This document shows positions 62,647 through 64,000 of a stretch of 64,000 nt of DNA, one piece after another. Below the pieces are notes generated by a model. The model did not search any database. It was not told where the DNA came from and was given only the letters and a program-made list of their open reading frames with translations. The DNA is taken from positions 2,108,001-2,172,000 of the forward strand of contig CP134492.1 in assembly GCA_031761875.1 (NCBI GenBank). Direction: 5' to 3'. This stretch comes from Bacillaceae bacterium IKA-2 (lineage in GTDB: Bacteria > Bacillota > Bacilli > Bacillales > Anaerobacillaceae). Made by a program: the position numbers and the translations under genes. Each line of letters starts with the position of its first letter. Positions within the stretch are counted from its first letter, which is position 1.

Positions 62647-62674
62647 AATAAAAAAAGACAGAGGAGAATTTATC

Positions 62675-63538
62675 ATGGGGAAATCAAGTATTTTAGTTAC
62701 TGGTGCAACGGGAAATATTGGATATTATGTAGCTAGTGAGTTAGCCGCTAAAGGGGAAAAAGTTAGAGTCGCGCTGATGGACCCAGAAATAAAAGGAGAA
62801 AGGTTTAAGGAGATGGGAGTAGAGATGACGAAATTTGATTTCCTTGACCCTACTCTCTTCCCGGAGGCACTAAATAATGTCAAAAAAATCTTTCTTATTC
62901 GACCGCCACAGTTAGCTAAACCTAAAAAAGATATGAAACCGTTTCTGGAAGCAGTAAAGGAAAAAGGAATCGAGCAAATTGTCTTTGTTTCTCTTATGGG
63001 AGTAGAAAAAAATCCAATAGTACCACATCGGAAAATTGAAGATATGATCAGAGATTCAGGAATTGGCTATACGTTTTTACGACCATCCTTTTTTATGCAA
63101 AATTTAAATACCACCCATCGGGAGGATATTTCCTTAAGAAATGAATTGTATATGCCTGTTGGGAAAGCGAAAACGAGCTTTATTGATACACGGGACATTG
63201 CTTCCGTTGCTGCCACTTGTTTAATAGAGGAGGGACACTGCAACAAAGCTTATACGCTAACAGGCGCAAAAGCAATCGACTATAAAAAAGTTGGTGAGAT
63301 TTTATCTAACACCTTGGGTAGAAAAATAGAATACAAAAATCCTCGAACACTGGAGTTTCGCAAAAACTTAATTAAAAGAGGAACAAAAAAGGAATTTGCC
63401 AACGTCATGACGATCCTTTATATCCTGACACGTCTTGGTACAGCAGAAAAAGTTACGGAGGATGTAAGAAATATTTTGAAGAGAGAGCCTATTTCCTTTG
63501 AGCAATATGCAATGGATTTTCAAGAGACTTGGCAATAA
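62675..63538 (+). CDS. NmrA-like/atypical SDR NAD(P)-binding protein (YtfG-like)
   Basis: 287 residues, with AGAGGAG upstream. Rossmann motif VTGATGNIGYYVASELAAKG at the N-terminus. RPSFFMQNL and the substrate region KTSFIDTRDIASVAATCLI are typical of NmrA/QOR2-type atypical SDRs, which lack the usual YxxxK site; they bind NAD(P)H to reduce quinones or sense redox state. Controlled by the upstream TetR protein, it is probably a detoxification enzyme. Confidence 0.85.
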   Translation: MGKSSILVTGATGNIGYYVASELAAKGEKVRVALMDPEIKGERFKEMGVEMTKFDFLDPTLFPEALNNVKKIFLIRPPQLAKPKKDMKPFLEAVKEKGIEQIVFVSLMGVEKNPIVPHRKIEDMIRDSGIGYTFLRPSFFMQNLNTTHREDISLRNELYMPVGKAKTSFIDTRDIASVAATCLIEEGHCNKAYTLTGAKAIDYKKVGEILSNTLGRKIEYKNPRTLEFRKNLIKRGTKKEFANVMTILYILTRLGTAEKVTEDVRNILKREPISFEQYAMDFQETWQ

Positions 63539-63566
63539 ACAACTATATAAAAGAGGAGTGGTAACG

Positions 63567-63962
63567 ATGTATAAAGATAAATTTTCGTCTTATTTAAAAA
63601 CAGGTTTAATAGGAGCTGTAATCATTGCAGCTATCGCTAATATGATTTTTATAGTGTCTGGATTAATCTTTGGTCATGACATAAGCTTTATCGGCCAGGA
63701 TCAGGATACACTTTACATCGTTTTTATTACCTTTGCAACAGTGATGGCTTTACTAATAGGGGCAATCCTATTTTATTTTTTACAAAAATATACGAAAAAG
63801 CCTGTAGTTTGGTTTGGAGTAATTGTCTTGTTGGGGTTTCTCTACAATACGTACACGGCGGAAGTAAATTTAGCAGGAGACTATAAAGCAACAGCACATC
63901 TAATCCATGTTATCGTCAGCGGTTTAGCTATTTACCTAGTTCCTAAACTTTCAAATAAATAA
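63567..63962 (+). CDS. DUF6069-like small membrane protein
   Basis: 131 residues from ATG 63567 (AGAGGAGTGG upstream; an upstream in-frame ATG at 63498 lies within the SDR gene). Four hydrophobic segments (~11-33, ~48-72, ~80-95, ~105-127). The pattern with HLIHVIVSGLAIYLVPKL at the end recalls DUF6069 proteins. It follows the SDR gene by 28 bases, so it belongs to the TetR-controlled operon. Function unknown. Confidence 0.7.
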   Translation: MYKDKFSSYLKTGLIGAVIIAAIANMIFIVSGLIFGHDISFIGQDQDTLYIVFITFATVMALLIGAILFYFLQKYTKKPVVWFGVIVLLGFLYNTYTAEVNLAGDYKATAHLIHVIVSGLAIYLVPKLSNK

Positions 63963-63987
63963 TGATTTTTCAGAATTGAGGGTATTA

Positions 63988-64000
63988 ATGAAAAATAAAC
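63988..64000 (+). CDS. Start of a further gene cut by the window edge
   Basis: ATG 63988 with GAGGG seven bases upstream reads MKNK before the window ends. Its position 25 bases after the DUF6069-like gene suggests the same operon. Nothing else can be said. Confidence 0.4.

Overview
The window is AT-rich, uses strong AGGAGG-type ribosome binding sites, and includes TTG and GTG starts. Its families are typical of Bacillales: a CAP/YlbC-like protein, an ECF sigma with DUF4179 anti-sigma, LURP-one, YqaE and a DUF3231 spore-coat remnant. Pyruvate formate-lyase, a Ni-CO dehydrogenase and FNR/CooA-type regulators point to a spore-forming Bacillaceae able to live anaerobically. An Anaerobacillus/Alkalihalobacillus-like host is a guess only. 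No rRNA, tRNA or CRISPR array was seen.

Layout. 1-6.5 kb: insertion-sequence debris (an IS21 end, an IS1182-type transposase, a complete IS21-type element with a 5-bp target duplication but a broken istA), a CBS-HEPN protein and a small membrane protein. 6.8-11.2 kb: a redox and sulfur operon (NAD(P)H/FAD/Fe-S oxidoreductase, HdrB-like CCG protein, tandem rhodanese, TVP38 membrane protein). 11.7-16.2 kb: a sensor kinase and a PAS-GGDEF-EAL protein, convergent. 17.3-22 kb: a Crp/Fnr regulator with a DUF2892 protein, a cysteine desulfurase-like enzyme, a MOSC protein and a DAO-type flavoenzyme. 22.5-25.5 kb: pflB-pflA behind an FNR/Rex-like palindrome. 26-33.5 kb: envelope proteins, a decayed anchored esterase, and a sigma/anti-sigma pair. 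34.3-38.7 kb: a CO module: CooA-like regulator, a CooA box, cooS with an apparent non-ATG start, cooC, and a nickel-permease-like protein.

42.3-58.1 kb is the most distinctive part: a sugar ABC importer, an MTR-kinase-like and an MTR-1-P-isomerase-like enzyme, a DeoR regulator, then a bacterial microcompartment (BMC) operon. That operon holds a class II aldolase with a C-terminal encapsulation-type helix, a CoA-acylating aldehyde dehydrogenase with an N-terminal one, five BMC-H shell proteins, PduL, a BMC-P vertex protein, a CoA-disulfide-reductase-like flavoenzyme and a two-subunit CoA-transferase-like enzyme. I infer a metabolosome that imports a 5-deoxypentose or 5-methylthioribose, makes the ketose-1-phosphate in the cytosol, cleaves it in the shell to DHAP and a reactive aldehyde, and turns the aldehyde into acyl-CoA and acyl-phosphate. 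An identical 93-bp repeat lies on both sides of the locus.

58.6-64 kb: a WYL regulator, a Sir2 remnant, two overlapping genes each with one in-frame UGA followed by a hairpin resembling a bacterial SECIS (a UxxC peroxiredoxin-like protein and a 59-residue membrane protein, so a candidate selenoprotein pair), a LURP-one protein, and a TetR-controlled operon with matching palindromes.

Many intergenic regions carry dispersed repeats: family A (GGGGACGGTTCT...), family B (CCTGACCCCC...GCACTTTAAAGC, usually a terminator-like hairpin), family C (AAGCGNTCGGC...GACGGTTGCTTTTTT), and a MITE-like element in two copies.
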